Part shown: piece after piece, positions 17,101 through 26,119 of the stretch | How positions within the stretch are numbered: the first letter of the stretch is position 1 | Layout of the letters: each line of letters begins with the position of its first letter | DNA from: an uncultured Desulfobulbaceae bacterium | Lineage (GTDB): Bacteria; Desulfobacterota; Desulfobulbia; Desulfobulbales; Desulfobulbaceae | Assembly: GCA_947259225.1 (NCBI GenBank) | Contig: CAMYLK010000003.1 | Location: forward strand, 1-64,000 | Length of the DNA stretch: 64,000 bases | Direction of reading: 5' to 3' | Notes under the pieces: generated by a model | Database searches by the model: none | What the model was told of the DNA's origin: nothing | The model's input: the letters and a program-made list of their open reading frames with translations, nothing else | Program-made: the position numbers and the translations under genes

Positions 17101-17663
17101 TCAGCAAGATTGGAATGAAGTACAATATTTTTGACCCCCAACCCTGTCTTCGAATCCTGAAGGACGGTTTTGACCATACCGTCACGTACCTGAAGTTGCA
17201 GTACCAGTTCGTCCCATCCTGTGGCAGAGTTTTCAGGTGAAGAAGCCTGTTTGTCACTCAGCGGAACTCCTTCACCGGAAAACATTGAATCGGATAATTC
17301 TACAACTGGCGAATCAAGTCCAATAAGTCCGAGATTTTTGGGAGCGAGGACCAGCTCTGCGAGGCCCTGGGTACTTGTCAGGCGGGGTATTGCTAAGCGG
17401 ATACCCTTCCGGTCATCCTTATATTCAATATCTTCACATACCAGACCCTGCTGCCAGTCAACAAGCCAGGAGTTTATAGTGAGGTGTCCAGGAACTGTTC
17501 TGTTGACACGGGAAACAACCATCTGAAGGACAGTATTTGAGGAAAGAATCAAAGGCAGAAATACAACAATGGCAAGTACACCAGCCAGCAGTACTCCCAG
17601 CCAAAACCTTTTTTTCTTTATGACATGCACCATATTGTCTCTTAATCCCTTGATTCCGGCCAA
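14175..17663 (-). CDS. Giant AsmA/TamB-like envelope protein
   Basis: 1162 residues. A basic N-terminus and one membrane anchor (about residues 20-40) are followed by a very long beta-rich extracytoplasmic domain with repeated LxVxD/LxGxL patterns. The C-terminal DKSMDYLLQVPVTEKL...VPIKGTVGNPAFD segment is typical of AsmA-like C-termini. Proteins of this class form bridge-like beta-grooves thought to move phospholipids between the inner and outer membranes, so the gene supports a diderm cell. The end lies 7 bases before crcB, with which it may be co-transcribed. Confidence 0.8.
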   Translation of the reverse strand: MAGIKGLRDNMVHVIKKKRFWLGVLLAGVLAIVVFLPLILSSNTVLQMVVSRVNRTVPGHLTINSWLVDWQQGLVCEDIEYKDDRKGIRLAIPRLTSTQGLAELVLAPKNLGLIGLDSPVVELSDSMFSGEGVPLSDKQASSPENSATGWDELVLQLQVRDGMVKTVLQDSKTGLGVKNIVLHSNLADGVVDFDLKFQAMGDQGIVEAQGSLNLPARRNNLLETLIINADVTINDYQIRDYLSFLAPYSHFPTGEGILNTDCKVKVVGLEEIEFSGEAGLTDLKLAGGILGEDTPSFQRINLSLEGAEWSRLYWTVKQMNLETDGGSLSFSGELKNSKIQLISKGTLHVPVLFDQLPHLFHVHEATLIESGFLDFTADFSLDGLQGQLDIKARTENIGGLFDGNAFVWDNPLIAILNGEMNGLDFRVRRLQIDAPFAKIYGQGNLNTFDIEASADLGTTLIEIGKLFQHPWSGTGELALEAHANVGESGEENYNVETDLNISNFSLNKSETVIIPHHQFSIVGSAQAPLSLLKNKKGSFDLQFALSSWLGEVFLALNGERKEKGSAWSRYSTDTNFNLDYLSNFLLVLDRMLPVTEMSGDLQVQATGYIDQSILEINELNSRIHDLSFMWNNIEFHDKDVNLQILRSVNDEVPSLAIHDLIVTGNSEQYFNSGTGSNLLQFPDRSVFLHNVLLDAEMGEMRLDKLRIEDWLEPLKNINADFSVNGDMAKLTPLLLNAGLLKQKTELAGAGQMIFHAADKGDTGQDIQADIFLDNFSLSLQDKILLTHEKVNIATRLTGQITHGDFAINEIMLHSGPLDVEATGAVTSAEQEKILELQGKLTPKMDKIGTIIGTVFDLPITMRGEKSDSFQVKYYFGGDKGQGLRRSLFSTSLYADKIEYKGIELGAIKMPLTFDENNLHVELSGRMNDGVLNLVTDSNFNLEPPVLQIPPASPVMTGVQLRKTVVDGLLQDIHPLFGIVAAPSGMIDAVVDSLTWPLKAGGEQEADFVAIINTSEVNFDSTGFMRGILNSFGLDKEKLTLKDSRIYCTGRDGRIICSPVRILAGDSEMELSGSVGMDKSMDYLLQVPVTEKLVGREGYRILEGTVVRVPIKGTVGNPAFDKNMLSSTIRDLLQQAAARAIEKKAGEIIPGLLEGILGSPQQQ

Positions 17664-17757
17664 TGCAGCCCGTTATTTGACACAAAAAAACAGTTTGCCC
17701 CGAATGGTGGGTAATGTCAATACTGTTCTCCAGGGAAAACCGGAGATAAAAGCAAAC

Positions 17758-18546
17758 CTACCGTAAGGTATCCAGGCGAAGGCGGTGGCGTTCGTCAAAG
17801 AGCTTCTTTCCGGCCATCCACATTGCAGCAACAATACCAAAACCTGTCCCAGATGCTATCAGGAACATGATGAGTATCTGGTATTTAACAGCGACCACAG
17901 GTTCGGTCCCGCTCAATATCTGGCCAGTCATCATCCCCGGCAGGCTGACGATGCCGGCAGCAGCCATTGAATTAATAATCGGAATCATCCCGGAACGCAT
18001 GGCTGCCTGCCGGATTTCCCTGACAGCCTCATCACTTTTCTGTCCCAGCAGCAGCCTTTGCTCAATTACCTGGCGCTGCTGCCACAACCCCTCGGTCAGC
18101 CTGTCCATACTCAATGCCACACCATTCATTGTATTTCCAATCAGCATGCCAAGGAGAGGTATGGCATACTGTGGTGCATACCATGGTTTGTTGCCGATAA
18201 TAACAATGAGTGCAAATAAAGTGACTGTCAATGAGGAAACAAAAAGAGCTCCGGTTCCAAGCAGCCATCCGGACCAGCCCCGTACTCTCCGGTGCTGACG
18301 TGCTGTTACCTCCCGTCCGGCCACCAGCAGCATGAACATTGCAATGATAAAAACATAACCAAGGTTTGCATATGCAAAGACAAAGCGGAGAATGTAACCG
18401 ATAAGCAGGAGTTGCAGAGTTGTCCGCAGGGATGCAATAAAAAGCTGTTTTTCAAGCTTAAGGCGCATATACCAGCTTATACAGCCGATTGCCAAAACGA
18501 GAAAAGAGGCAACAGCAAGATCGAGAATGGAAAGCTCAATAATCAC
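17758..18546 (-). CDS. fetB: FetB-type iron exporter permease (UPF0014)
   Basis: 262 residues and about seven membrane segments. The family signature LEKQLFIASLRTTLQLLLIGYIL is near residue 32, followed by VAGREVTARQHRRVRG and later GNTMNGVALSMDRL and MRSGMIPIINSMAAAGIVSLPGMMTGQ. In E. coli FetAB (YbbLM) exports iron and raises peroxide resistance. It starts 9 bases after the partner ATPase gene ends. Confidence 0.9.
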   Translation of the reverse strand: MIIELSILDLAVASFLVLAIGCISWYMRLKLEKQLFIASLRTTLQLLLIGYILRFVFAYANLGYVFIIAMFMLLVAGREVTARQHRRVRGWSGWLLGTGALFVSSLTVTLFALIVIIGNKPWYAPQYAIPLLGMLIGNTMNGVALSMDRLTEGLWQQRQVIEQRLLLGQKSDEAVREIRQAAMRSGMIPIINSMAAAGIVSLPGMMTGQILSGTEPVVAVKYQILIMFLIASGTGFGIVAAMWMAGKKLFDERHRLRLDTLR

Positions 18547-18555
18547 GGTTCAGCC

Positions 18556-19161
18556 TTATTCTTTAAATATCAACCGGTCAGAATGCATCAACAGGTGGTT
18601 ATCTGCAACTCGGTCAAGCTGATCCTGATTGTGACTGACCCAGAGAAGCGGAATTACATTTTCTTTGCAGTATTTCAGAAGCATGCTTTCCACACGGTCA
18701 ATATTATTACTATCCAGGTTGGCAGTAGGTTCATCCAGTAACAGTGCCTGAGGATGGTTTGTAAGCAGCCTCACAATAGACAGACGCTGTTTTTCTCCGG
18801 TGGACAGCCGCCGGACCTGCCAGCTCATGACATCGGCTTCAAAACCAAGATCTATGAGCATTTTATCAATTTGCCCTCTCTCTCCGCTGAAATGATCTTC
18901 AACACTGTCAAACCACCAGCAACTCTCTGCCGGCAGCATCCCGACAAGTTTCCGCCATTGAGGGGCCTGGACCTCTTCGCAAAGAATATTGCCAAGGACA
19001 ACTCTGCCACCATGAGGATCCAGGTCTGCGAGGGACCGCAGCAGTAGTGTTTTACCGGAACCGGATGGTCCACTGAGACCGCAGCATTGACCTCCATCAA
19101 CAGAAAAACTGTATGGTCCCTGACGGTGAAAGGAAAGGTTATCAATTCGAAGGGTTGCCAT
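18556..19161 (-). CDS. fetA: FetA-type ABC transporter ATPase
   Basis: 201 residues, the normal short length for FetA/YbbL. It has Walker A GPSGSGKTLLLR, Q-loop region VGMLPAES, ABC signature LSTGEKQRLSIVRLL, Walker B ALLLDEPTANLD and the H-loop in VSHNQDQL. It is placed directly before fetB, so together they form a complete iron-export ABC transporter. It follows the glycosyltransferase gene by 11 bases, so it is part of a larger minus-strand unit. Confidence 0.9.
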   Translation of the reverse strand: MATLRIDNLSFHRQGPYSFSVDGGQCCGLSGPSGSGKTLLLRSLADLDPHGGRVVLGNILCEEVQAPQWRKLVGMLPAESCWWFDSVEDHFSGERGQIDKMLIDLGFEADVMSWQVRRLSTGEKQRLSIVRLLTNHPQALLLDEPTANLDSNNIDRVESMLLKYCKENVIPLLWVSHNQDQLDRVADNHLLMHSDRLIFKE

Positions 19162-19172
19162 AACTACATTTT

Positions 19173-20255
19173 CTACAGATTATTGAGAAGTGAAGCCAGC
19201 AGTTCGGCACACTCATCTGCTCCGTTAACTCTTTTACCTGCTGCATGTTTCATTGAAAAAAGCCGGGGAAGTAATGCGGCCCAGTTTCCATTTAAAAATT
19301 CTTCCGCACGTATTTCAACTCCGTTCATATTCTCCTCGATGAACTGAACAAGTGGTTCTGACTCCCTGAAATTGTTCCGCCGAATATATCCAAAAGGAAC
19401 CCCGGCATGGTAAATCTCCGCCAGGGTTGAATACCCGACTTTGCCTATCACGGCATCGGATGCGGCCACCAGGTCCGGATGGAAAAATCCGGAATCCTCA
19501 GGAAGAAATCGAAGGTGTTCCTGCCCTGCATCAGTCCCACTCATTCCCGGAATCAGAAATACCGTATCCCCGCAATTATTGTGACAGCACGGCTGAAACT
19601 TCTGCATACCTCCACCCCCCATACTCACAAGGACAAGGCGTTGCTCTTTATCCACAGACAGTTTTTTACGTACGACATCCCTTTCGTTTCGGATCTTTCT
19701 GGCGACAGGACTGGTGACCAGGTCGCATTTTTTCGAGCTGCACACAGGGCTGGCCTGGATATGAATATCTGCCTTGGAGTACGTTTCTCTAATATCACTG
19801 ATTACATTCTTAAGTTCCGGATAGACTTGCAGGTAACTCTCATATATCCAATCCCAGGTAAAATTTTCAAGTAGAACGGAAGGGATGCCAACAAGCCGAG
19901 CGGCAGCAATTCCGATCGGGGCTATATCGCTTATCACCAGTTGGCAATCCGAAAAAGCGGTGGAAAGACTTTCAGTGCGTTCTTTGTGGAGAGGATAAAA
20001 GTCATACAGTTCTCGAATTGTCGCGGGCAGATCAACTTCCAGTGCTGATACCTGAACAAGTCCGACATCTGTCTGAATCGAATGAAGGGTGGAAGAGCCG
20101 GAGAATGAATTCAGGAAAAACCACTCAGGAACCATGGTAGCGAGGGTAAACCGGACGTTGACCAGTTTGCAGAGTGCCTCCATGACCGCGACAGAACGGG
20201 CAGCATGTCCGAATCCGTGGGAGGTGATGCAATACCCGACATGAAATTCATCCAT
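19173..20255 (-). CDS. GT-B glycosyltransferase (MurG/UGT-like)
   Basis: 360 residues of GT-B form. The N-terminal acceptor domain begins VGYCITSHGFGHAARSVAVMEAL, close to the glycine/His-rich loop of MurG-like and L-arabinokinase N-domain-like transferases. The C-terminal donor half contains VLVSMGGGG and GKVGYSTLAEIYHAGVPFGYIRR, the usual nucleotide-sugar pocket. No signal peptide is seen, so it acts on the cytoplasmic face. Donor and acceptor are unknown. It starts 12 bases after the sensor kinase stop. Confidence 0.75.
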   Translation of the reverse strand: MDEFHVGYCITSHGFGHAARSVAVMEALCKLVNVRFTLATMVPEWFFLNSFSGSSTLHSIQTDVGLVQVSALEVDLPATIRELYDFYPLHKERTESLSTAFSDCQLVISDIAPIGIAAARLVGIPSVLLENFTWDWIYESYLQVYPELKNVISDIRETYSKADIHIQASPVCSSKKCDLVTSPVARKIRNERDVVRKKLSVDKEQRLVLVSMGGGGMQKFQPCCHNNCGDTVFLIPGMSGTDAGQEHLRFLPEDSGFFHPDLVAASDAVIGKVGYSTLAEIYHAGVPFGYIRRNNFRESEPLVQFIEENMNGVEIRAEEFLNGNWAALLPRLFSMKHAAGKRVNGADECAELLASLLNNL

Positions 20256-20267
20256 AAACGGCAGAAC

Positions 20268-21743
20268 CTAATAACCAGGCCTGGGAAGTATTATTGCAAA
20301 CCGGCTTCCTTCTTCCTCAGTACTCTCAACCTCGATCCGGCCCTCATGCTTTTCGATAATATTTTTTGCAATGGCCAGTCCCAAGCCGGATCCGCGGTTT
20401 TTATCAGTAAAAAACGGAGTGAAGATCTGGCCGATTTTATCTGCTGATATTCCTGTGCCGTTATCTGTGACAGCAAGCTCAATGTTTTTCCCGGAAAGGT
20501 CCACCTGGGTACTCAGAATAATTCTGCCTCCCTCCGGCATGGCCTGAATCGAGTTAATAACCATGTTCAGCAAGACCTGATATATCTGCTCAGGGTCCAA
20601 AAAAATTTCAGGAAGTTCAGGATCAAGAGACAGCTCAAGTTCCACAGACTTTTTTTCCAGCTCCGGACCCACAAATCGTGCTACTCTTTCCGCCAGGCTA
20701 TTCAGGTTAAAAGATTCCTTCCTCGGATCTTTCGGTCTGGCAAAATCGAGGAATTCACGAACAATACTATCGAGCCTTGCTGTTTCCTCAACGATGATAC
20801 CGGACAAATGCTCATTGCCGGGCGCAACCCTGGAAATTCTTTTACCAAGAATTTCTGCCGTGGACCTGACAATACCGAGTGGATTTTTTATCTCATGGGA
20901 AACAGCCGCAACCATCTTGCCGAGGTTTGCCAGCCGCTCAGCCTCATTCAGCTTTTCTTCAAGCAGTCTCCTTTCATCCGCCCTGGCCTCAATAATCCTG
21001 TCGGCCCGCAGAACAATATATGACAGGACGCCGAAAAGAATACCCATGATCAAAAGAGACAGGATGATAATCCGCCCCTGAAGCTCTATGATTGCATTGA
21101 TATCGCCTGAAAGGTCCTTGACGACTTCAATGACTCCCATGATATTTTCGCTTCGCTCCCCTGATTTGCCTTCTCCGCGGAAAGGGATATACGTCTTAAG
21201 CTTACAATAGACAGGCGGAGTGCCTGGCAAAATGTTGAAAAGAGAGCCGCTGGAGATAAGGACGGAAGTGTTTTCCCCTTTCAGGGCTTTCTGGTATTCA
21301 ATCCCCCCCCTGTCTATTTTCCCTACCAGGTCGGGGATGGTCGAATAGGAAATAATATTTTCATTGGAATCAAAGATGGTAACCGAGTCAATCCCCATTC
21401 CCCGGGTAACATTTCTGACATTCAGGTCAAGGCGCTCAAATTGAGCTTTATTGCTGAGGGCTATACGGCCGTACTGTATAACGGTTGGCAGGACAAAGCG
21501 CAGGAACACCTGGCGGTTAAGATTTTCCGCGAAGAGTTCAGAATAGGCTTCACTCCTGTCAAGCAGGACTTTTTTTGCATTGTTGGATATTACCCACGAC
21601 AGTGCAAAAGACGCGATGAGTATAACAGTAAGGCTGGTATAGAAAAAATATTTAACCAGCTGAAAAGGCTGGATACCCGAGTCTGCATCTCCGGGTCTGG
21701 TACTTATCTGTCGAACCTGGAACTCAGGCTGTTTTTTCTTCAT
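20268..21743 (-). CDS. Membrane sensor histidine kinase
   Basis: 491 residues from the ATG at 21743, which has a GGAG site 7 bases upstream; a longer start at 21779 exists but would deepen the overlap with the radical SAM gene. An N-terminal membrane segment, a periplasmic sensing region of roughly 150 residues, a second membrane segment and a linker coiled coil precede the kinase core. The H-box is AAVSHEIKNPLG, the N-box NMVINSIQAMPEGG, and G-boxes DNGTGIS and GSGLGLAIAKNIIEKHEG. Its response regulator is not in the window, making it an orphan here. The signal is unknown. Confidence 0.9.
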   Translation of the reverse strand: MKKKQPEFQVRQISTRPGDADSGIQPFQLVKYFFYTSLTVILIASFALSWVISNNAKKVLLDRSEAYSELFAENLNRQVFLRFVLPTVIQYGRIALSNKAQFERLDLNVRNVTRGMGIDSVTIFDSNENIISYSTIPDLVGKIDRGGIEYQKALKGENTSVLISSGSLFNILPGTPPVYCKLKTYIPFRGEGKSGERSENIMGVIEVVKDLSGDINAIIELQGRIIILSLLIMGILFGVLSYIVLRADRIIEARADERRLLEEKLNEAERLANLGKMVAAVSHEIKNPLGIVRSTAEILGKRISRVAPGNEHLSGIIVEETARLDSIVREFLDFARPKDPRKESFNLNSLAERVARFVGPELEKKSVELELSLDPELPEIFLDPEQIYQVLLNMVINSIQAMPEGGRIILSTQVDLSGKNIELAVTDNGTGISADKIGQIFTPFFTDKNRGSGLGLAIAKNIIEKHEGRIEVESTEEEGSRFAIILPRPGY

Positions 21744-23481
21744 TACAGACTCCGCAGCGATGACATCCGGATGTGTCACAAACGCTGGTCGCTCTCCCTT
21801 TCATACTTTTTTTATACTCCTGCCACAGGTACTCTTTTTTAATACCATGATCAAGTATATCCCAGCAGAATATTTCATCTTCATAACGTGGACGTACAGC
21901 ATATTCCCACGCAGTGAGCTTGTATTTTTGCAACGCTTTTTTCAGCGAAGAACCTCGACGAGCCATATCGTAGAGAACCGGGGCAATTCGCCTGTCCCCT
22001 CTTGAAAATACAGCCTGCGTGAGGACCCGCTCCGGATTGTCCGTTTTAATTCTCAGGTTGGCCACTCCGGACAGGTTCTTACGAAGATACTTTATTTTCT
22101 GTTTCAGAACCATAACTGCCTTGCCTGCATCTCTGGAACCTGATGCTGTTTCATAATCCAATCCACCAAAGGATATGTACTGAAATGGAGTCCAGGGCTT
22201 TGGCACGAAGCTGTTTACCGATAAAGTGACCTCCGTAACCCGGCCCCGTTTTCTGCCAATGGGTAAAATCTCATTGTGCAGCCGCTGGACAAAACTGACC
22301 ATTTCCCGGAGGTCATCTTCCGTTTCTGTTGGCAGGCCTATCATGACGTATAACTTGAGATGAACAATACCTTCCCTGACAAGCCTTATCGCCGCATTCA
22401 GCAGGTCAGCCTCGGTCAAACCCTTGTTTATAACTTTACGCAGACGTTCGGAACATCCATCCGGAGCGATGGCAACGCTTTTCAGGCCCGACTTGGAAAG
22501 CAGGGACAGGAGCCGGTCACTGATGCGGTCTGCCCGTAATGAGGAAAAAGAGAGCGAGCAGTTCTCTTCTTCCAGGAAAGAGGCCACTTCATCAAGAACG
22601 GTACTACTTGCCATTTCCATTCCCAAAAGCCCGACCCGGTTAATTTCTTCAGGTCTTTCCCGCAACCCCCTCATCACTTTATCGACATCCCACAGCCGCG
22701 GGGGCCTGTAAATAAATCCGGCCGCGCAGAAACGGCATCCTCTGCTGCATCCTCTTCCCAATTCCGTCATATGCATGGAGAGTTCGGCTTCCGGAGAGTA
22801 AAGTTCTGAATGGGCCGCTTTCTGCATGTCACTGACGACAACTTTACGTACTCTGGATGGGGCTCCACCTGATGCCTGGACAGACTTTACGGCACCGGAA
22901 TCATGATATTCAAACGAATACAGGGACGGCGCATAACACCCCTGCAGTGATCCTGCAAGCTGTTGGAGAAGATACCGGCGATCCGATCCGGACTCATATG
23001 CCACTCTTACCTTGTCCATTATGTCTTCAAGAACCGCTTCTGCCTCACCGATGACCATGATGTCGGCAAAAGGGGCAATGGGCTCAGGATTCATAAAAAC
23101 GGCTACCCCTCCGGCTATCACCAACGGCACCTGCGGTTTTATTGCAGTGGACCTTGCCGAAGAGAACGGATCGATACCGGTTGAGGATATCATGGCAACC
23201 AGTCGCGGAAAATCCTCTTCGAAACTTACAGAAGTCAGCAGGACAGGAAAATCCGTCAATGGACGGTTTGATTCCAGGGAACGTAATGATTCATTTTCTA
23301 CCGGGTAGACAAAACGTTCACATACAAATTCATCTCGTTCGTTGAGGATGCTGTAAACCAGCTGAAAACCAAGGTTGGAGATGGCAAGGGGGTAGGTGTT
23401 AGGATAAAGCAGCGCCACAGGAAGTCGGCCCTTCCATTTTTTTCTGACTGTTCCCTGTTCCTGATTTAGAAAGATTGACAA
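21724..23481 (-). CDS. B12-binding-type radical SAM protein (TIGR03960-like)
   Basis: 585 residues from a TTG start. The N-terminal domain (LPVALLYPNTYPLAISNLGFQLVY...) resembles the degenerate cobalamin-binding part of the TIGR03960 family. The radical SAM cluster is GCSRGCRFCAAG (CxxxCxxC). The tail carries extra cysteines (CDTSGCHRCGVC), possibly an additional metal site. The reaction of this family is not established. It overlaps the kinase by 20 bases and is separated from ftsZ by 120 bases. Confidence 0.85.
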   Translation of the reverse strand: MSIFLNQEQGTVRKKWKGRLPVALLYPNTYPLAISNLGFQLVYSILNERDEFVCERFVYPVENESLRSLESNRPLTDFPVLLTSVSFEEDFPRLVAMISSTGIDPFSSARSTAIKPQVPLVIAGGVAVFMNPEPIAPFADIMVIGEAEAVLEDIMDKVRVAYESGSDRRYLLQQLAGSLQGCYAPSLYSFEYHDSGAVKSVQASGGAPSRVRKVVVSDMQKAAHSELYSPEAELSMHMTELGRGCSRGCRFCAAGFIYRPPRLWDVDKVMRGLRERPEEINRVGLLGMEMASSTVLDEVASFLEEENCSLSFSSLRADRISDRLLSLLSKSGLKSVAIAPDGCSERLRKVINKGLTEADLLNAAIRLVREGIVHLKLYVMIGLPTETEDDLREMVSFVQRLHNEILPIGRKRGRVTEVTLSVNSFVPKPWTPFQYISFGGLDYETASGSRDAGKAVMVLKQKIKYLRKNLSGVANLRIKTDNPERVLTQAVFSRGDRRIAPVLYDMARRGSSLKKALQKYKLTAWEYAVRPRYEDEIFCWDILDHGIKKEYLWQEYKKSMKGRATSVCDTSGCHRCGVCNEEKTA

Positions 23482-23601
23482 AGGGTTTACCTGTCCCGGC
23501 AGGCAGGCTGCTGTTTATTTAGCATCATGTGACGGCACGGAACACATGCTTCAGGTTATTGCAGGAGTTATCAGCACATCATAATAAAATGGAGGGAACT
23601 A

Positions 23602-24798
23602 TCAATTGGCCTTTTTCCTGATATATGCCGGTTCATCCCAGTGTTCTGGTTCCCGTTCATCAAAAACCGGGCTCGGCATGGACGGTGATCGTGGTTTAGG
23701 GTTAGGCTGAGCCGGACTTACGGTACGATTCGAGGCGGATTCCTCACGATTTTCCTTTAATGCCTGACTCGCTTTTGCCTGGGTATCACGAACCTTATTG
23801 CGTTTAATATCAATATGTTCAATGGTTTCCGTTTCTTCAATGCCGGAAATCCCGGTGGCGATGACTGTCACCCGCAGTTCTTTGTCCAGAGATTCATCAA
23901 ACAGGGCCCCTATGATAATGTTTGCGTCATCATGGGCCTTTTCCTGGATAAGGGCTGAGGCTTCCATGAACTCTGCCATGGTCAGGCTCTCCTGGGTAGC
24001 TGAAATATTTATGAGAATACCCTTAGCGCCGTCAATGCCAATATCTTCAAGCAGTTGATTATCAATTGCCCTTTTGGCAGCCTCAGCTGCACGGTTTTCA
24101 CCGGAGGAAGCCCCTGAACCCATAATGGCGGGACCGACCTGCTGCATGACAGTTTTAAGATCGGCAAAATCAACATTGATATGACCCGGGAGGTTAATCA
24201 GGTCGGTAATACCTTTTACCGCCTGGAGAAGCACATCATCGACCTTTTTCATCATATCGATCAAGGTCGAATTTTTCTGCATTAAACCGAGTAGTCTGTC
24301 ATTGGGAACCGTAATGATGGTATCCGCGAATTTTTTCAGCTCATTCCAGCCATTTTCTGCATTACGCATCCGGGCCTTGGCCTCGAAATAAAAAGGCTTG
24401 GTAACAACCGCTACGGTCAAGGCACCACTTTCCTTGCTCTGTTTGGCTATAATGGGGGCTGCGCCGGTTCCCGTACCGCCACCCAGTCCTGCGGTGATAA
24501 ATACCATGTCGGCACCGCTGAGAACGTTGCGGATCTCTTCATAGCTTTCCTGGGCTGCGTCCCTGCCTTTTTCCGGATCTGCCCCGGCGCCCATTCCTCT
24601 GGTGATTCCCGGCCCGAGCTGGAGTCGTATATCTGCACTGGATTTTTCCAATGCCTGCATATCCGTATTGGCCGCAATAAACTCAACACCCTTCAGGTTT
24701 TTTTCAACCATGGTATTGATTGCATTTCCTCCGCTGCCACCGACACCGATAACCTTGATGACTGCAACCGACTCTTCTTCCGCCATTCTAAACGGCAT
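23602..24798 (-). CDS. ftsZ: Cell division GTPase FtsZ
   Basis: 398 residues, normal length. It has [15 protein letters not shown], the tubulin signature [10 protein letters not shown] near residue 107 and the T7 loop [12 protein letters not shown] variable linker follows, then a C-terminal peptide DEPAYIRKK of the type that docks on FtsA/ZipA-like tethers. A GGGGG-rich ribosome-binding site supports the start. FtsZ forms the division ring. All catalytic motifs are intact, so the cell does use FtsZ-based division despite the anomalous FtsI and missing ftsW in the same cluster. Confidence 0.98.
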   Translation of the reverse strand: MPFRMAEEESVAVIKVIGVGGSGGNAINTMVEKNLKGVEFIAANTDMQALEKSSADIRLQLGPGITRGMGAGADPEKGRDAAQESYEEIRNVLSGADMVFITAGLGGGTGTGAAPIIAKQSKESGALTVAVVTKPFYFEAKARMRNAENGWNELKKFADTIITVPNDRLLGLMQKNSTLIDMMKKVDDVLLQAVKGITDLINLPGHINVDFADLKTVMQQVGPAIMGSGASSGENRAAEAAKRAIDNQLLEDIGIDGAKGILINISATQESLTMAEFMEASALIQEKAHDDANIIIGALFDESLDKELRVTVIATGISGIEETETIEHIDIKRNKVRDTQAKASQALKENREESASNRTVSPAQPNPKPRSPSMPSPVFDEREPEHWDEPAYIRKKAN

Positions 24799-24883
24799 GA
24801 TTCCCCCTTAACGACCTAGGATTTTCATGGTTTGCCAAACTATACCATTAACATCTTTCAGACTAAAGAAAATTCATGGATTT

Positions 24884-26107
24884 CTAGACGATATTTTTTA
24901 CCCAATCCATCAGTTTCTTTCGAACACCTGTCGGTTTGCTGGTCCCGTCGCGCATTACATGGCTACCGTAAAGAAGAAGCCCCACTGCCGTTGTGCATCG
25001 TGGCGAATCAACCTCTTCCAGCCGCCCACCAATACCCTTGGGATATCCGACCCGAACGGGCATATCAAAAATCTGTTCACCCATCTCTACCATGTTTGCA
25101 AGAAGCGCTGAGCCTCCCGTTATGACTATCCCGGCATTCAAACGGGTCCGGTACCCTGATGTATAGATCTCCTTGTTTACCATCTGCAGAATCTCTTCCA
25201 TCCGTGCTTCAAGAATTTCGACCAGTACACGCTGCGATACTTTCCTTGGCTTCCGGTCTCCTACGGTTGGCACCTCAACCACAAAGTTATCCTTGATCAT
25301 GGATGACATGGCCGAACCGTATAAATATTTGAGTTTTTCCGCTTCCTGCATTGGTGTACGCAGACCCACCGAGAGATCACTTGTTAAACTGTTGCCCCCC
25401 AGAGCAAGTTCCCAGGTGTGCTTGATTGTTCCATTGCAGAATATGGCCAGATCCGTTGTTCCGCCACCGATATCGACCAGCGCAACTCCAAGTTCCATTT
25501 CGTCACGGCTGAGAACCGTTTGCGATGAAGCCACCGACTCCAGGACAATTTCAGCAACCTGCTGCCCGGCACGGTTGCAACTGACCAGCAGGTTATGCAG
25601 AGATGTGACGTCAGCAGTAACTATATGTACATTGGTGACAAGCCGCACGCCGGTCATCCCCAGGGGATTCTGAATACCGGTGTGGTCATCAACCATGTAT
25701 TCCTGGGGCAGGACATGAATGATTTTCTGGTTATCGGAAATCTTGACTGTCTGGGCTGCCTGGATGACCGCGTCAATATCCTTCTGTTTTATTTCCTGAT
25801 TGTTTATCGCGATAATTCCCGGGCTGTTGAATCCTTTAATATGATTACCGGCAATTCCTACATACACGGTTTCAATATCGCAGCCGGCCATATCCTCTGC
25901 CGCAGAGATTGCGTCCCTGATACCCTTGACAGTCGATTCGATGTTGACAACTACTCCCTGCCTCATCCCTGTCGACGCGACAGTTCCCACGCCGATGACA
26001 TCAACATGATCATCAAACACCTCACCTATGACGGCACATATCTTTGTAGTACCTATGTCAAGGCCTGCAACAAGTTCACCCTGTTCCTGGATTTCTATTT
26101 CTTCCAT
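24884..26107 (-). CDS. ftsA: Division actin FtsA
   Basis: 407 residues. The actin-fold ATP loops GLDIGTTKICAVIGE and VDIGGGTTDLAIF are intact, the 1C subdomain lies between them, and the C-terminus ends in an amphipathic helix (VRKKLMDWVKNIV) of the kind that anchors FtsA to the membrane. It tethers FtsZ and relays signals to the septal synthase. It sits between ftsQ and ftsZ as usual. Confidence 0.97.
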   Translation of the reverse strand: MEEIEIQEQGELVAGLDIGTTKICAVIGEVFDDHVDVIGVGTVASTGMRQGVVVNIESTVKGIRDAISAAEDMAGCDIETVYVGIAGNHIKGFNSPGIIAINNQEIKQKDIDAVIQAAQTVKISDNQKIIHVLPQEYMVDDHTGIQNPLGMTGVRLVTNVHIVTADVTSLHNLLVSCNRAGQQVAEIVLESVASSQTVLSRDEMELGVALVDIGGGTTDLAIFCNGTIKHTWELALGGNSLTSDLSVGLRTPMQEAEKLKYLYGSAMSSMIKDNFVVEVPTVGDRKPRKVSQRVLVEILEARMEEILQMVNKEIYTSGYRTRLNAGIVITGGSALLANMVEMGEQIFDMPVRVGYPKGIGGRLEEVDSPRCTTAVGLLLYGSHVMRDGTSKPTGVRKKLMDWVKNIV

Positions 26108-26119
26108 ACTTCGTTCTCT